Below, piece after piece: positions 26,711-35,770 of a stretch of 64,000 nt of DNA; within the stretch, counting starts at the first letter, position 1; every line of letters starts with the position of its first letter. The DNA lies in contig OZ271831.1 of assembly GCA_965601455.1 (NCBI GenBank), forward strand, positions 992,001 to 1,056,000. The letters are read 5' to 3'. The notes beneath the pieces are model-generated. The model was not told where the DNA came from and ran no database searches. It was given only the letters and a program-made list of their open reading frames with translations. Origin of the DNA: JANQEU01 sp965601455 (GTDB taxonomy: Bacteria; Bacteroidota; Bacteroidia; Cytophagales; Cyclobacteriaceae). The position numbers were made by a program, and so were the translations under genes.

Positions 26711-27763
26711 ATGAAACATATTCTTTTTTGCTTCCTCACAGTCATACTCCTATCAAGTCACGACATGTACCTTAAACTAGGTACTTACTTTCTAGAGCCC
26801 AACTCCGATTCTATAATTGAACTTTTCAACGGCACATTCGAGCGGAGTGAGAATGTAATTACCCGTGACCGGATGATTGATGTAAGCCTGGTTGGAAATG
26901 GTGAGCGTATGCAGGTAGACACGTCTGCTTGGTTTGAGAAAGAGGATGACGCGACATACCTGGGGTTTACTACAGGAGCTACTGGTACATGGGTAGCCGG
27001 TGTTTCTACAAGACCAAGAACACTAGGCATGTCCGGAGAGGACTTTAATGATTACCTGGAACACGATGGAGTTCTAGATATGCTGGAATCACGTAGGAGG
27101 AACTTCACCCTGGCGGATTCTGCAGTAGAGCGATATTCAAAGCATGTTAAAACGGTCTTTCAAGTAGGTGATGAGCGTTCCGATGACTACAAGGTGGAGC
27201 TTGGTTATCCAATCGAATTTGTACTTCTTGAAAACCCTTACAACATGCACCCGGGACATAAACTGCCAGTTAAGCTGTTATACAACCAGCAACCACTAGC
27301 CAATCAGCTGGTTTACGTTGGCTCTAAGTCCACTTCGGGTGAGCATACTCATGATGGAGAAACTCATTCCCATGACGACAATGCGGATCATACACACGAT
27401 GAACTAAAGCAGCTTCGTACGGATGAGGAAGGAATGCTCAATGTTATGATTAGCTCAGAAGGAATTTGGTACTTAAGAACCATACATTTGGTTGAAGTAG
27501 AGGAGGAGGGACTTACGCATGAATCCAACTGGGCCACGATTAGCTTCGCTGTTCCTGGTGGAGGTGAAGGGCACAGTCATTCTCATGATGACGACAATGA
27601 GCATGAGCACTCTCATGGTGATGACCACGAACATTCCCACGATGATGACCATGACCACCATCACCATGATGAAGGTATCCCTGCGTATGTATATGGGATA
27701 CTCAGTATTTTGATTGTTGTGGTGCTATTCTTTTGGTTCAACAGAAAGAAAAAGGCTGAATAA
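26711..27763 (+). CDS. DUF4198 protein with histidine-rich segments
   Basis: Exported protein of 350 residues: signal peptide (1-16) directly followed by the SHDMYLKLGTYFLEP start typical of DUF4198, which is linked to nickel and cobalt handling. Two metal-binding tracts follow: residues 212-229 with six His and 288-319 with fourteen His among Asp/Glu, then one C-terminal helix (325-342) and a KKK tail. The layout suggests a periplasmic metal scavenger tethered to the inner membrane. It is 1 bp before a HupE/UreJ gene, so the two form an operon and probably a metal uptake pair. Confidence 0.85.
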   Translation: MKHILFCFLTVILLSSHDMYLKLGTYFLEPNSDSIIELFNGTFERSENVITRDRMIDVSLVGNGERMQVDTSAWFEKEDDATYLGFTTGATGTWVAGVSTRPRTLGMSGEDFNDYLEHDGVLDMLESRRRNFTLADSAVERYSKHVKTVFQVGDERSDDYKVELGYPIEFVLLENPYNMHPGHKLPVKLLYNQQPLANQLVYVGSKSTSGEHTHDGETHSHDDNADHTHDELKQLRTDEEGMLNVMISSEGIWYLRTIHLVEVEEEGLTHESNWATISFAVPGGGEGHSHSHDDDNEHEHSHGDDHEHSHDDDHDHHHHDEGIPAYVYGILSILIVVVLFFWFNRKKKAE

Positions 27764-27764
27764 T

Positions 27765-28433
27765 ATGCGTTTTCGATTTTTCATTAGCCTTCTCTTATTT
27801 GTACCCCTTTTGGCGGTTGCCCATGATGTTTCTGGTGGGGATCGGGAACTACTCGAGAATGGTGGATTATGGGCCTATATATGGGTAGGAGCAAAACATA
27901 TGCTCACCGGTTACGACCACCTGCTCTTTCTTGTTGGTGTCATATTTTTCCTCAAGAAATTCGGAGAGATAGTTCGATTCATAACGGCATTTACGATAGG
28001 TCACAGTATCACTCTTATTTCCGCCACATACTTACAGTTTGCGGTAAATGAATATTTCATTGATGCAATAATTGGCCTAAGTGTTTTCTACAAAGGATTT
28101 GAAAACCTTGGACTATTCCAGAAGGTACTTAAGTTAAATCCGCCGCACCTGTTAAATATGGTTTTTGCCTTTGGTTTAATTCATGGTCTGGGTCTATCGG
28201 CACGTCTACAGTCTTTCACCGTGGAACAGGAGGGAATATTCCTTAAAATCATAAGTTTTAACCTCGGTGTGGAATTGGGTCAAATAGCCGCACTTATACC
28301 TATAATTTACATCATTAATCTGTGGCGTACCCGGGATAGTTTTGAGCCATTTTTCAAGGCGACCAACACCTATTTGATATTAGCTGGTATTGCTTTGGCA
28401 ACTTATCAGTTTTGGTTGTTGTTTACTCATTGA
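27765..28433 (+). CDS. HupE/UreJ_2 family membrane protein
   Basis: Inner-membrane protein of 222 residues with a signal-like N-terminus and about six helices. It carries the family's metal-permease motifs: GYDHLLFLVGVIFF, the FTIGHSITL segment and FGLIHGLGLSARL, with histidines placed inside helices. HupE/UreJ proteins are proposed nickel or cobalt importers. The ATG at 27765 is 1 bp after the DUF4198 stop. No urease or hydrogenase gene lies in the window, so the metal user is unknown. Confidence 0.9.
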   Translation: MRFRFFISLLLFVPLLAVAHDVSGGDRELLENGGLWAYIWVGAKHMLTGYDHLLFLVGVIFFLKKFGEIVRFITAFTIGHSITLISATYLQFAVNEYFIDAIIGLSVFYKGFENLGLFQKVLKLNPPHLLNMVFAFGLIHGLGLSARLQSFTVEQEGIFLKIISFNLGVELGQIAALIPIIYIINLWRTRDSFEPFFKATNTYLILAGIALATYQFWLLFTH

Positions 28434-28520
28434 TTTGGTCGTTTGATTCAAAAAGACTCACTCTGTATTCTCAAGACTCATTGTAGAAGGGTTGAAGGAC
28501 TGTAAAGAAAAGAATAAGGC

Positions 28521-28934
28521 ATGATAGAGCTTACTTTGGAATATCAGAACAAACTGGCTAGTCACCTTCTGTTGACCTGCGTTTTTCTGGGAGGATTCTC
28601 AATAGCTGTGCTGGCTAATTTACTCATAAGCAATTCCACTCACAGACTCCATAATGTACTTCTTAAGATCTCTTCGGTTTCCTCTGGTAGTTTTCTGATC
28701 ACCGTATTTGCATTAAGCAAGATTATAATGATGACAACCGATGGCTATCCGAGAGAGATTGATCAATTTGACCTCCGAATAGCAGGAACTATTGCTACGT
28801 TAGCCTATATTCTGGGAATATGCTCCCTTACCTGCATTATTGGATTATCGGGATGGATTAAGTCACGACCTGCAGGTTGGTTTACTACATCCGTAGCGAT
28901 TATCGCGATAATCATGATCTTTTACTTCATTTGA
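28521..28934 (+). CDS. hypothetical four-helix membrane protein
   Basis: Unrecognised protein of 137 residues with four transmembrane segments (about 15-37, 49-72, 85-109, 118-137) and little soluble sequence. It starts 87 bp after the HupE/UreJ stop, so it may be a separate unit or a distal gene of that operon. A strong hairpin terminator follows at 29011. No catalytic or metal-binding motif is visible. Confidence 0.65.
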   Translation: MIELTLEYQNKLASHLLLTCVFLGGFSIAVLANLLISNSTHRLHNVLLKISSVSSGSFLITVFALSKIIMMTTDGYPREIDQFDLRIAGTIATLAYILGICSLTCIIGLSGWIKSRPAGWFTTSVAIIAIIMIFYFI

Positions 28935-29010
28935 CAGAGCCTTGTAGCGTTTCATTGAAAACGGGAATATGAAATTCTAAGAGATAAAAAATAGGGTACA
29001 AATCGTACTT

Positions 29011-29045
29011 AAAAAGCCTCTTTTTTAACCAAAAAGAGGCTTTTT
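29011..29045. terminator. strong bidirectional intrinsic terminator
   Basis: Perfect 15-bp stem AAAAAGCCTCTTTTT (29011-29025) with AAAAAGAGGCTTTTT (29031-29045). It separates the membrane-protein gene from the PadR/permease operon. Confidence 0.9.
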
Positions 29046-29098
29046 CATACTTTCCCTGATTGAACTGAATAGAAATATTAGCCCTATGGGAACATTTT

Positions 29099-29149
29099 TA
29101 CTACAAATAGGGTATATAATTATGTTAATACTACATTTAAGGTAAATAA
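29099..29149. promoter_or_regulatory. candidate PadR operator region
   Basis: Two imperfect 21-bp direct repeats, starting TACTACA, lie at 29099-29119 and 29129-29149 (17 of 21 positions match, 30-bp register). Between and into them sits ATGTTAATACTACAT (29122-29136), an ATGT-N7-ACAT inverted repeat close to the known PadR site ATGT-N8-ACAT. The block ends 7 bp before the start of the PadR gene. Confidence 0.5.
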
Positions 29150-29156
29150 CACTTTT

Positions 29157-29489
29157 ATGGGTAAACATCATTTGGGAGAATTCGAAGAAATCGTGATGCT
29201 TACCGTAGCCATTCTGCAGGATGAAGCCTATGGGTTTTCAATCATTGAGGAAATGGAGAAACGGTTGCGACGTTCGGTTAGCATAGGTGCTTTACAAACG
29301 GTTCTCAAGCGATTAGAAAAGAAGAACTATCTCATCTCTGAGCTAGGAGAAGCAACAGCAGTAAGAGGGGGAAAGAAAAAGCGTTTTTATCACCTTACGG
29401 CTGCAGGCAAAGACATTCTAGAAAACGCAAAGGAGCAGAGAATGGACCTTTGGAAAGCAGTTCCGGAATTCATTCTAAAATTCACTTAG
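29157..29489 (+). CDS. PadR family transcriptional regulator
   Basis: Winged-helix repressor of 110 residues: MLTVAILQDEAYGFSIIEEME, the recognition helix SIGALQTVLKRLEKKNYL and wing GGKKKRFYHLTAAG are classic PadR. Such regulators respond to small hydrophobic ligands or directly to the transporter status. The stop is immediately followed by the permease ATG (29490), so the two are co-translated, an arrangement widespread in Bacteroidota and Acidobacteria for ADOP permeases. Confidence 0.92.
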   Translation: MGKHHLGEFEEIVMLTVAILQDEAYGFSIIEEMEKRLRRSVSIGALQTVLKRLEKKNYLISELGEATAVRGGKKKRFYHLTAAGKDILENAKEQRMDLWKAVPEFILKFT

Positions 29490-32066
29490 ATGAATAGCAA
29501 AATACCTAAATGGCCACTCAAATTCTTTCGATGGTTCTGCGACCCGGAATATTTGGACGATATAGAAGGAGATCTACTAGAACGATTTGACAAGAGACAA
29601 AGAAAGAAAGAACCTGCACGATGGCTATTGCTTCTCGATGTACTTAGACTTTTTCGTCCAGGGATCATCAGAAAACTAGAAGGATCAATAAAACTCAATA
29701 ATTACGGAATGGTTAAACACAACTTAAAAATTGCTCTTCGCAATTTGATGAGGCAAAAAAGCATTGCATTTATCAACATTGGAGGACTTGTACTAGGTCT
29801 GATGGTCACTCTTATGATAGCCTTTTGGGTACAAGATGAATTGTCATGGGATAAGGAAAATGAGAATTATGATCGGGTGGTCAGGGTCATGCAAAATAGG
29901 GTTTTCAATGAAGAACCTCTGGCGATCAAGGCCATGCCTATTTCCCTGGCTTCGGAGCTTCAAGAAAATTATGACGATGTTTTTGATCATGTCGTGCTTT
30001 CCTCTTTCTACTGGGATGCCCTACTCTCAACGGTTGAAGACGCGGTAAATGTCACTGGGGTAAGGATTCAGGAAGGAGGACCTCATGTGATGTCACTCAA
30101 TATGATCAGTGGTTCAAGGGATGTACTTGCAGAGGAAGCAGCCATTATGCTTTCCGAAAGCACTACCTACGCTTTATTTGGTGACGAGGACCCCATCGGA
30201 AAGACAGTCAGAATTAATGAAGAAAGTATGATCGTCATGGGAGTCTACGAAGACTTACCGAACACTAGCAGCTTTAGACGCGTGGGTTTTCTTGCTAAGC
30301 AAGAGAATGATCAGCAGGCTAATTGGGAGTCCAATAATCAGCAAATATTTGCCATTGTTTCTGAGCATTCTTCCATTCAATCGATCAATGAACGAATTAG
30401 AACAACAATTAATGATCACCTTCCGGATGAGAGAAAAAACGAGAGAAATGCAGTATTTCTACATCCGATGGCGGATTGGCATTTGAGGTCCTCTTGGGAA
30501 AACGGTGTTCAGACAGGTGGTGCCATCACCTATGTTCGCTGGTTTGGCCTAATTGGTCTACTGGTATTATTTCTAGCCTGCATCAATTTTATGAATCTTA
30601 GCACCGCTCAATCCATAAGACGAGCAAAAGAGGTAGGCATACGAAAGTCTATTGGTTCTGTTCGACACCAACTGGTTACACAGTTCATGACGGAATCTAC
30701 ATTACTGGTTTTCCTGTCGTTTCTGGTGGCAATCATTCTTTCCCAGGCCATTATTCCTTATTTTAATCAACTTACCGGTAAGGAGATTGTCATACCATTT
30801 GATACCTGGCAGTTCTGGGTAGCCGGATTTATTTGTGTTCTCGTAGTAGGTATTTTATCCGGTAGTTATCCGGCCGTTTATCTTTACTCATTCAGGCCCA
30901 TTCAAGTGTTGAAAGGAACCTACCAGAGCCGTATGTCTGCGAAGATTTTCAGAAAGGTCATGGTTATATTCCAGTTTACCATATCCATTGCCCTTATTAT
31001 AGGTACGATGGTCATTGTCCAGCAAATTAACCATGCAGTAAATAGACCACTTGGATATGATGGAGAGCGTGTTATTTCCGTCGCTATGTCTTCTCAAGAG
31101 CATTACAGTAAGAATACAATCATAGAAGAGGAGTTAATTAACTCTGGTGCTGCGGTCCAATACGCAGAATCGTTTAATCCCCTTACCGAAGTCTGGATGA
31201 TGAACAATGACTTTATCTGGGTCGGAAAAGATCCGAACTACACACCGATGATTAATACTTTATATGTCTCTCCTAACTTCGGAAAAACCGTAAATTGGGA
31301 GATCACTGCGGGTAGAGATTTCAATAAGGCCCTGGCAACGGATTCAAGTACATTAATACTCAATGAAACAGCTGCAAGAACCATCGGGGTTGAGAATCCG
31401 ATCGGTTCAAACATCAATTGGCAGGGGAATACATACAAAATAGTGGGTGTTGTCAAGGATCTTTTGAATGATTCCCCCTTTAGAGAAGTTGGGCCTACTT
31501 TTTACTTCTTCGGAGATGAAGGTAACTCAAACTACAGTCTTATTAAATTGAACGAGGAGCTTTCACCGCTGGAGGCGGTCAATATGGTCAGTGAAGTTTA
31601 TGAAAGACTGATCCCGAATGTACCATTTGAATTTGAATTTGTCAGTGTAGCACATGAACGAAATTTTCGTTCAATAGAAAGAATAAGCTCACTATCCACT
31701 CTTTTCTCATCTTTTGCGATCATTATCAGTTGCCTTGGACTCTTCGGCCTGGCATCTTTCATGGTGGAACAGCGAACGAAGGAAATCGGTATTCGTAAAG
31801 TGTTAGGAGCATCTGCGCCCCATCTATGGCGATTGATTTCACAGGAGTTTATTATTCTGGTGTTGATCTCGAGTTTGGTTGCGATACCGATTTCATTATT
31901 TACCCTTAGAGGTTGGCTTGAGGGATATGAATATCGGATAGACTTGCAGTGGTGGGTGTTTGTAATTGCTTGTTTTGCTGCTTTGACACTCACGCTAGCA
32001 ACAACAAGTTTTAAGTCTTTGGCTACAATTAAACTAAATCCAGCTCATACGTTAAAAGATGAGTAA
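29490..32066 (+). CDS. ADOP-type ABC permease with N-terminal prefix domain
   Basis: MacB/FtsX permease of 858 residues. Residues 1-70 are a charged cytosolic 'permease prefix' domain (FRWFCDPEYLDDIEGDLLERF) found only when a PadR gene precedes. Then come the first helix (about 92-113), a periplasmic domain, an FtsX set with AKEVGIRKSIGSV, a second periplasmic domain, and a second FtsX set with TKEIGIRKVLGAS. No ATPase is nearby. The prefix domain probably contacts the PadR protein or ATPase; that is inference. Confidence 0.92.
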   Translation: MNSKIPKWPLKFFRWFCDPEYLDDIEGDLLERFDKRQRKKEPARWLLLLDVLRLFRPGIIRKLEGSIKLNNYGMVKHNLKIALRNLMRQKSIAFINIGGLVLGLMVTLMIAFWVQDELSWDKENENYDRVVRVMQNRVFNEEPLAIKAMPISLASELQENYDDVFDHVVLSSFYWDALLSTVEDAVNVTGVRIQEGGPHVMSLNMISGSRDVLAEEAAIMLSESTTYALFGDEDPIGKTVRINEESMIVMGVYEDLPNTSSFRRVGFLAKQENDQQANWESNNQQIFAIVSEHSSIQSINERIRTTINDHLPDERKNERNAVFLHPMADWHLRSSWENGVQTGGAITYVRWFGLIGLLVLFLACINFMNLSTAQSIRRAKEVGIRKSIGSVRHQLVTQFMTESTLLVFLSFLVAIILSQAIIPYFNQLTGKEIVIPFDTWQFWVAGFICVLVVGILSGSYPAVYLYSFRPIQVLKGTYQSRMSAKIFRKVMVIFQFTISIALIIGTMVIVQQINHAVNRPLGYDGERVISVAMSSQEHYSKNTIIEEELINSGAAVQYAESFNPLTEVWMMNNDFIWVGKDPNYTPMINTLYVSPNFGKTVNWEITAGRDFNKALATDSSTLILNETAARTIGVENPIGSNINWQGNTYKIVGVVKDLLNDSPFREVGPTFYFFGDEGNSNYSLIKLNEELSPLEAVNMVSEVYERLIPNVPFEFEFVSVAHERNFRSIERISSLSTLFSSFAIIISCLGLFGLASFMVEQRTKEIGIRKVLGASAPHLWRLISQEFIILVLISSLVAIPISLFTLRGWLEGYEYRIDLQWWVFVIACFAALTLTLATTSFKSLATIKLNPAHTLKDE

Positions 32067-32116
32067 GCCACTAATTCACACGATTAATTAATTCCCTTCT
32101 CGATATAATATTTAGA

Positions 32117-32584
32117 ATGAAACCTACTTTGTTCCTGACAATGCAAATCTGCCTTATTCTGACACTATGCGCTCAAGAGAATGATCCTCAAATAAGAAAA
32201 GAAATCCTTGCCCATGGGAAGATGATTCGGATGGCTTTTGCTGTAAATGACACACTAGCGATTAAGGAACTTCATCATCCTGATGTAATCAAAGCACTGG
32301 CTTTTGATGATGTCAAGAATGGGAGAGAGGAAGTCATGGAAGGATTGAAAGGCGTATTAGAAAATTTTCAACTTGAGTTTGTTGAAAATGAAGTTGAGAA
32401 CATATTAATTAACGGGAATTTGGCTTTGGAACAAACGAGATTTAAAATCAAGGGAACCCCCAGGCAGGAGGGGGAATCATTTGTTTTTAGTGGCAGGACG
32501 ATGGTGACTTATGTGCGTTACGAGTCCAGTCCTTCGGGATGGGCGACTATTCGAGAGATCATTCAACCAGCGACTGGAAATTAG
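32117..32584 (+). CDS. exported SnoaL/DUF4440-like protein
   Basis: Protein of 155 residues with a signal peptide (about 1-19, ending TLCAQ). The remainder fits the NTF2-like cone fold: helices with IRKEILAHGKMIRMAFAVNDTLAIKELHHPDVI and strands ENILINGNLALEQTRFKIKG (shown in short) then TMVTYVRYE and GWATIREIIQPA. Members are often ligand-binding or have unknown roles. No catalytic residues are evident. It sits 51 bp after the permease and may be read through from that operon. Confidence 0.6.
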   Translation: MKPTLFLTMQICLILTLCAQENDPQIRKEILAHGKMIRMAFAVNDTLAIKELHHPDVIKALAFDDVKNGREEVMEGLKGVLENFQLEFVENEVENILINGNLALEQTRFKIKGTPRQEGESFVFSGRTMVTYVRYESSPSGWATIREIIQPATGN

Positions 32585-32664
32585 GAATGACGTAGTAAAG
32601 TTTAAACCCAATTACGTAAGCTCATTATCAGGTTTATTCGGCAAATATTGAAGAGGTCTCTCAG

Positions 32665-34014
32665 TCAATATTGCATTATTCTGTTCGCTTCGCGGATACC
32701 TGATTCGAGGGCACCATGGACATAACCATGACCCCGATAAGTTGTGGCTTCTCCAGCAAAATGAATTCTGCCAACGGGCTCCGCGATTTGCTGGACATCG
32801 CTTTCAGTTGTACCTATACCTAGGCAGGAATAAGAACCTTTAGAATGTGGATCATTAAGCCAATTTGAGGTCATCATTCGTTCAAACTCAATTTCACGGT
32901 TTGGAAAAGCTTTATGAAATGTTTCCCGCCAGTGATCTTGGATAGCTTGATTTGATACGGATTCAAGCCACTTTCCGGATTCGCCAACATGAAAGGCAAT
33001 TAGAATTGGTTTTCCTTCATATGCGTGATAATTAAGAACGATACCAGAGTTTTTCTGAGTTTCTTTTTGGAAGGCTAGAAAGTGAGGTGTCCCCTTCCAA
33101 AATTTTTCGGTGAATTGCATGATTGCCTTATTAAAAATCCCCATTGGCATCTTTTGAAAGGAAGCTTTTTTATAATCAGGCAAAGTCGGAGAGAATTTTA
33201 TTTTTTCTTGTTGCAGGAGGCTAATAGGAGTTGTTAAAATAACGTAATCCGCTTCAAAAACGCCTTTATCAGTTACTACCTGCACCTCTCTTTCCTTGTC
33301 GATAATTTCTACTACTTTCTGATTGGTCTTAATTGTACTGTTTTGAAGCAGATGATGAACCACCTGGTTATATCCGTTCATGACCAGTTGCTCATCCTCT
33401 TCCAGATCATTCAAGTAGGTGAGGTATCCCCGTCCTGAAATCTCGTAGCTATCTCTTCCAGCACTTGCGCTATATCCAAGTTTCACAATATCAAGTTGGG
33501 CTTGTTTTCTCTCCGAGATGTCTTCGTAGTTCATAACAATATCAATGACTTCGCCTAAGCTGATGTCTTTCTTATTCGTATTGAAATATTCAAGGCTCCT
33601 CTTGTCCGCTTTCAACCCTTTTAGCCCAAGCGCGATTTTGGAAATAGAGTCTCCATATTTATCGTAAACCTTGACACTAGCGTAGGGCGTTTGCTTTGTT
33701 TGAAGTCCAACTTTTTCTTTTAGATCGACTAAGGGGTTCAAAGGATCTGAAGCATAACTAATCCAATTTGCACCCAGCTCAAGAGTGACCCCCCAATCCT
33801 TATTGGTATTGATGCGCCCACCTATTCGGTCTCTTGACTCCAAAACAATTATTTCATGCCCCGCTGCTTTCAAAACATTCGCGGCCATTGCCCCTGCAGC
33901 TCCCGCACCAACGATGATGATTTTCTTTTTAGACTCAAATGAAGATGAGAAACCAGATAAAAGGGCACCACAGGTGGCCAGTAGATTGATCTTGAGAAAC
34001 TCTTTTCTATTCAT
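32665..34014 (-). CDS. flavin-containing amine oxidase-like protein
   Basis: FAD-dependent oxidoreductase of 449 residues. A signal-like N-terminus (MNRKEFLKINLLATCGALLSG) suggests export. The dinucleotide fold IIIVGAGAAGAMAA (about 32-45), the ESRDRIGGRI motif, ELGANWI, and the C-terminal GRIHFAGEATTYRGHGYVHGALESG are those of monoamine/polyamine oxidases. The substrate is unknown. A Sec/Tat-exported amine oxidase could supply ammonium or aldehydes from periplasmic amines. It is followed by its own region with no co-directional partner within 160 bp other than the SDR operon upstream. Confidence 0.88.
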   Translation of the reverse strand: MNRKEFLKINLLATCGALLSGFSSSFESKKKIIIVGAGAAGAMAANVLKAAGHEIIVLESRDRIGGRINTNKDWGVTLELGANWISYASDPLNPLVDLKEKVGLQTKQTPYASVKVYDKYGDSISKIALGLKGLKADKRSLEYFNTNKKDISLGEVIDIVMNYEDISERKQAQLDIVKLGYSASAGRDSYEISGRGYLTYLNDLEEDEQLVMNGYNQVVHHLLQNSTIKTNQKVVEIIDKEREVQVVTDKGVFEADYVILTTPISLLQQEKIKFSPTLPDYKKASFQKMPMGIFNKAIMQFTEKFWKGTPHFLAFQKETQKNSGIVLNYHAYEGKPILIAFHVGESGKWLESVSNQAIQDHWRETFHKAFPNREIEFERMMTSNWLNDPHSKGSYSCLGIGTTESDVQQIAEPVGRIHFAGEATTYRGHGYVHGALESGIREANRIMQY

Positions 34015-34119
34015 TTGTGCGAACCGTTAATAAAATGCCGTAAAAATGTGGAGGGCTTCTAGCAAAACGGATTTTGGCACTTATCAGTATTAATTGCGTA
34101 GCAAATAGTGAAAAAAACC

Positions 34120-34144
34120 TCATTCCTTCATGAGGAATGAGGCC
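34120..34144 (-). terminator. intrinsic terminator after SDR gene
   Basis: CCTCATTCCT (34120-34129) pairs perfectly with AGGAATGAGG (34135-34144); on the minus strand a T run follows (34119-34113). It lies 31 bp after the SDR stop and separates it from the flavoenzyme gene. Confidence 0.85.
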
Positions 34145-34175
34145 TGCAAGACTAGTTTTTCTTTGATGTCCTATA

Positions 34176-35096
34176 TCAAATAAACCTGTGAAGAGCGTTG
34201 TATGCGTTATCTTGAAATGAGGCATTCGCCATAGCCGGGTAGATATCAAATTGATCTACCATTTCACCTACTACTTGTGTTTCCTTACTGGCATAAAACC
34301 CTCCGTTCTTATAAGTGTCGTTCTCGAGAGCATCCAAATAACGAGAGGCTCCTTTCTCCACTTTATGTACCATCCCTCTGAGGGGCATCACAATCGGTAA
34401 CATGATGTATTTGAACATGTACTTCATCATTCCCGTTGCATTGTCTGCAAAAGAGGTGCCACTTGTAGCTCCAGGACTTACGGATACAAATTTGATAGAT
34501 GGGTGCTTCCTCGCCATGGATGACATCCATAAAGTACCTACATATTTAACATGCCCATAGACCTGCATTGCATCAAAACCGTTTTTGAAATATGATCCAT
34601 CCAGTATGGAAGCCAATTCATCTGTTGAATTCGTTTCCAGGCTGGGGCGTTTCATTCCCATCTTTTCAATTCCTCGGGCAGCTTCGCTACTGGCAAACAA
34701 TACCGCTTTCTTCAGTTTATCTTGTTTTATTAACTCATCCACCAATATGGCATGACCCAAAATGTTTTGGGCCGCCATTTGGCTAACTCCATTCGATGTT
34801 AAGCTGGTTGGATCTTTACCGCCCACACCACCGGCATTCATAATCAAAGCATCCACTGGCTCTTTCAATGCGGCTATAGCCCCTTTTATTGACTTTTCGT
34901 TGGACACATCCATGATGAGCACTTCGAATATTTCCTTGCCTGTAGACTCAATTAAGTCTCTTTTTGCAGTTTCACCTTTTTCGGGACTTCGTACACCTAA
35001 GATGATTTTCTCGGTTCCATTAAGAAGTGCTAGTTGTCTCGCACTCTCTTTTCCAAGTCCCGAGTTAGCTCCTGTAATTAGTATTGACTTATTCAT
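34176..35096 (-). CDS. short-chain dehydrogenase/reductase under TetR control
   Basis: NAD(P)-dependent oxidoreductase of 306 residues: ITGANSGLGKESA nucleotide site (about 7-19), MDVSNEKS, LIMNAGG, the SSEAARG strand and YGHVK catalytic pair. The C-terminal half (TGMMKYMFKYIMLP, VEKGASRYLDAL) resembles the retinol-dehydrogenase-like or protochlorophyllide-reductase-like SDR subgroup. It diverges from a TetR gene, with a double palindromic operator between them, so it is probably induced by the compound it detoxifies. The substrate is unknown. Confidence 0.87.
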   Translation of the reverse strand: MNKSILITGANSGLGKESARQLALLNGTEKIILGVRSPEKGETAKRDLIESTGKEIFEVLIMDVSNEKSIKGAIAALKEPVDALIMNAGGVGGKDPTSLTSNGVSQMAAQNILGHAILVDELIKQDKLKKAVLFASSEAARGIEKMGMKRPSLETNSTDELASILDGSYFKNGFDAMQVYGHVKYVGTLWMSSMARKHPSIKFVSVSPGATSGTSFADNATGMMKYMFKYIMLPIVMPLRGMVHKVEKGASRYLDALENDTYKNGGFYASKETQVVGEMVDQFDIYPAMANASFQDNAYNALHRFI

Positions 35097-35108
35097 ATTG
35101 AAATGGTT

Positions 35109-35160
35109 ATTTGTACTGATCGGTCAAATATATAAATTATTTTGTACTAATTGGTACAAA
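35109..35160. promoter_or_regulatory. double TetR operator in divergent promoter
   Basis: Two homologous sites, TTTGTACTGATCGGTCAAAT (35110-35129) and TTTGTACTAATTGGTACAAA (35141-35160), 31 bp apart. The second is a 20-bp palindrome with one mismatch. A minus-strand -7 element TATATTTG (35126-35133) lies at the edge of the first site, so binding would block transcription of the SDR gene and likely of tetR. Confidence 0.75.
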
Positions 35161-35187
35161 TAGATTTTATTTTTCTAATTTTACCAC

Positions 35188-35751
35188 ATGCCAAGAGTTG
35201 AAGTATTTGACAAAGAGCAGGTTTTAGGGAGAGCTCTGAATCTATTTTGGAAGAATGGATATGAGGCAACTTCCCTGGCCGATCTTACTACCGAGTTAGA
35301 AATCGGGAAGGGAAGCTTATATAACTCCTTTGGTAGTAAGAGGCAGTTGTTTGATCAATGTCTTGAAATGTATAGATCCACCGCATTTGAGGTGATGGAT
35401 AAAATGCTAGCTGAAACTTCGGATCCTATAGACGGGATTAAGAACTTTTTGAAACTTCATACCGAGGCCATGCTAAATGATCCGGAATCTCGTGGGTGTT
35501 TGATTGCCAATTCAACCTCTGAACTGGCTCATGATAAGGAGATCCAGGCGTTTCTTACTGAGCACAATGAAAAAATGAAAGCCAAATTCGTTCAATTTCT
35601 TTCCGACAGCCATTTATCGGAGAAAGCGGAAGCAATAGCAGACTTGCTTCTCATTCATGTTACGGGAATTAGCGTGATGTCGAAGTTCATTAAAGATCCT
35701 AAAAGATTTGAGGCATCAAACGAGCGGTTTATTAAGTCTCTGGAAGCTTAA
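35188..35751 (+). CDS. TetR/AcrR family repressor
   Basis: Protein of 187 residues with an N-terminal TetR helix-turn-helix (about 10-56): ALNLFWKNGYEATSLADLTTELEIGKGSLYNSFGSKRQLF in abbreviated form, where YNSFGSKRQLF is the recognition helix and following helix. The C-terminal ligand domain (DPESRGCLIANSTSELA) matches the TetR_C group seen in YxaF/ComR-like repressors. It is divergent from the SDR gene and surely controls it and itself through the two operators in the 91-bp gap. Confidence 0.93.
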   Translation: MPRVEVFDKEQVLGRALNLFWKNGYEATSLADLTTELEIGKGSLYNSFGSKRQLFDQCLEMYRSTAFEVMDKMLAETSDPIDGIKNFLKLHTEAMLNDPESRGCLIANSTSELAHDKEIQAFLTEHNEKMKAKFVQFLSDSHLSEKAEAIADLLLIHVTGISVMSKFIKDPKRFEASNERFIKSLEA

Positions 35752-35770
35752 TGCTGGTATTCCAAAGAAT

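Noticed and set aside
27571..27672. Repetitive CAT/GAC stretch considered as a simple-sequence repeat
   Set aside because: It encodes the histidine/aspartate tract of the DUF4198 protein; the codons vary and the frame is intact.
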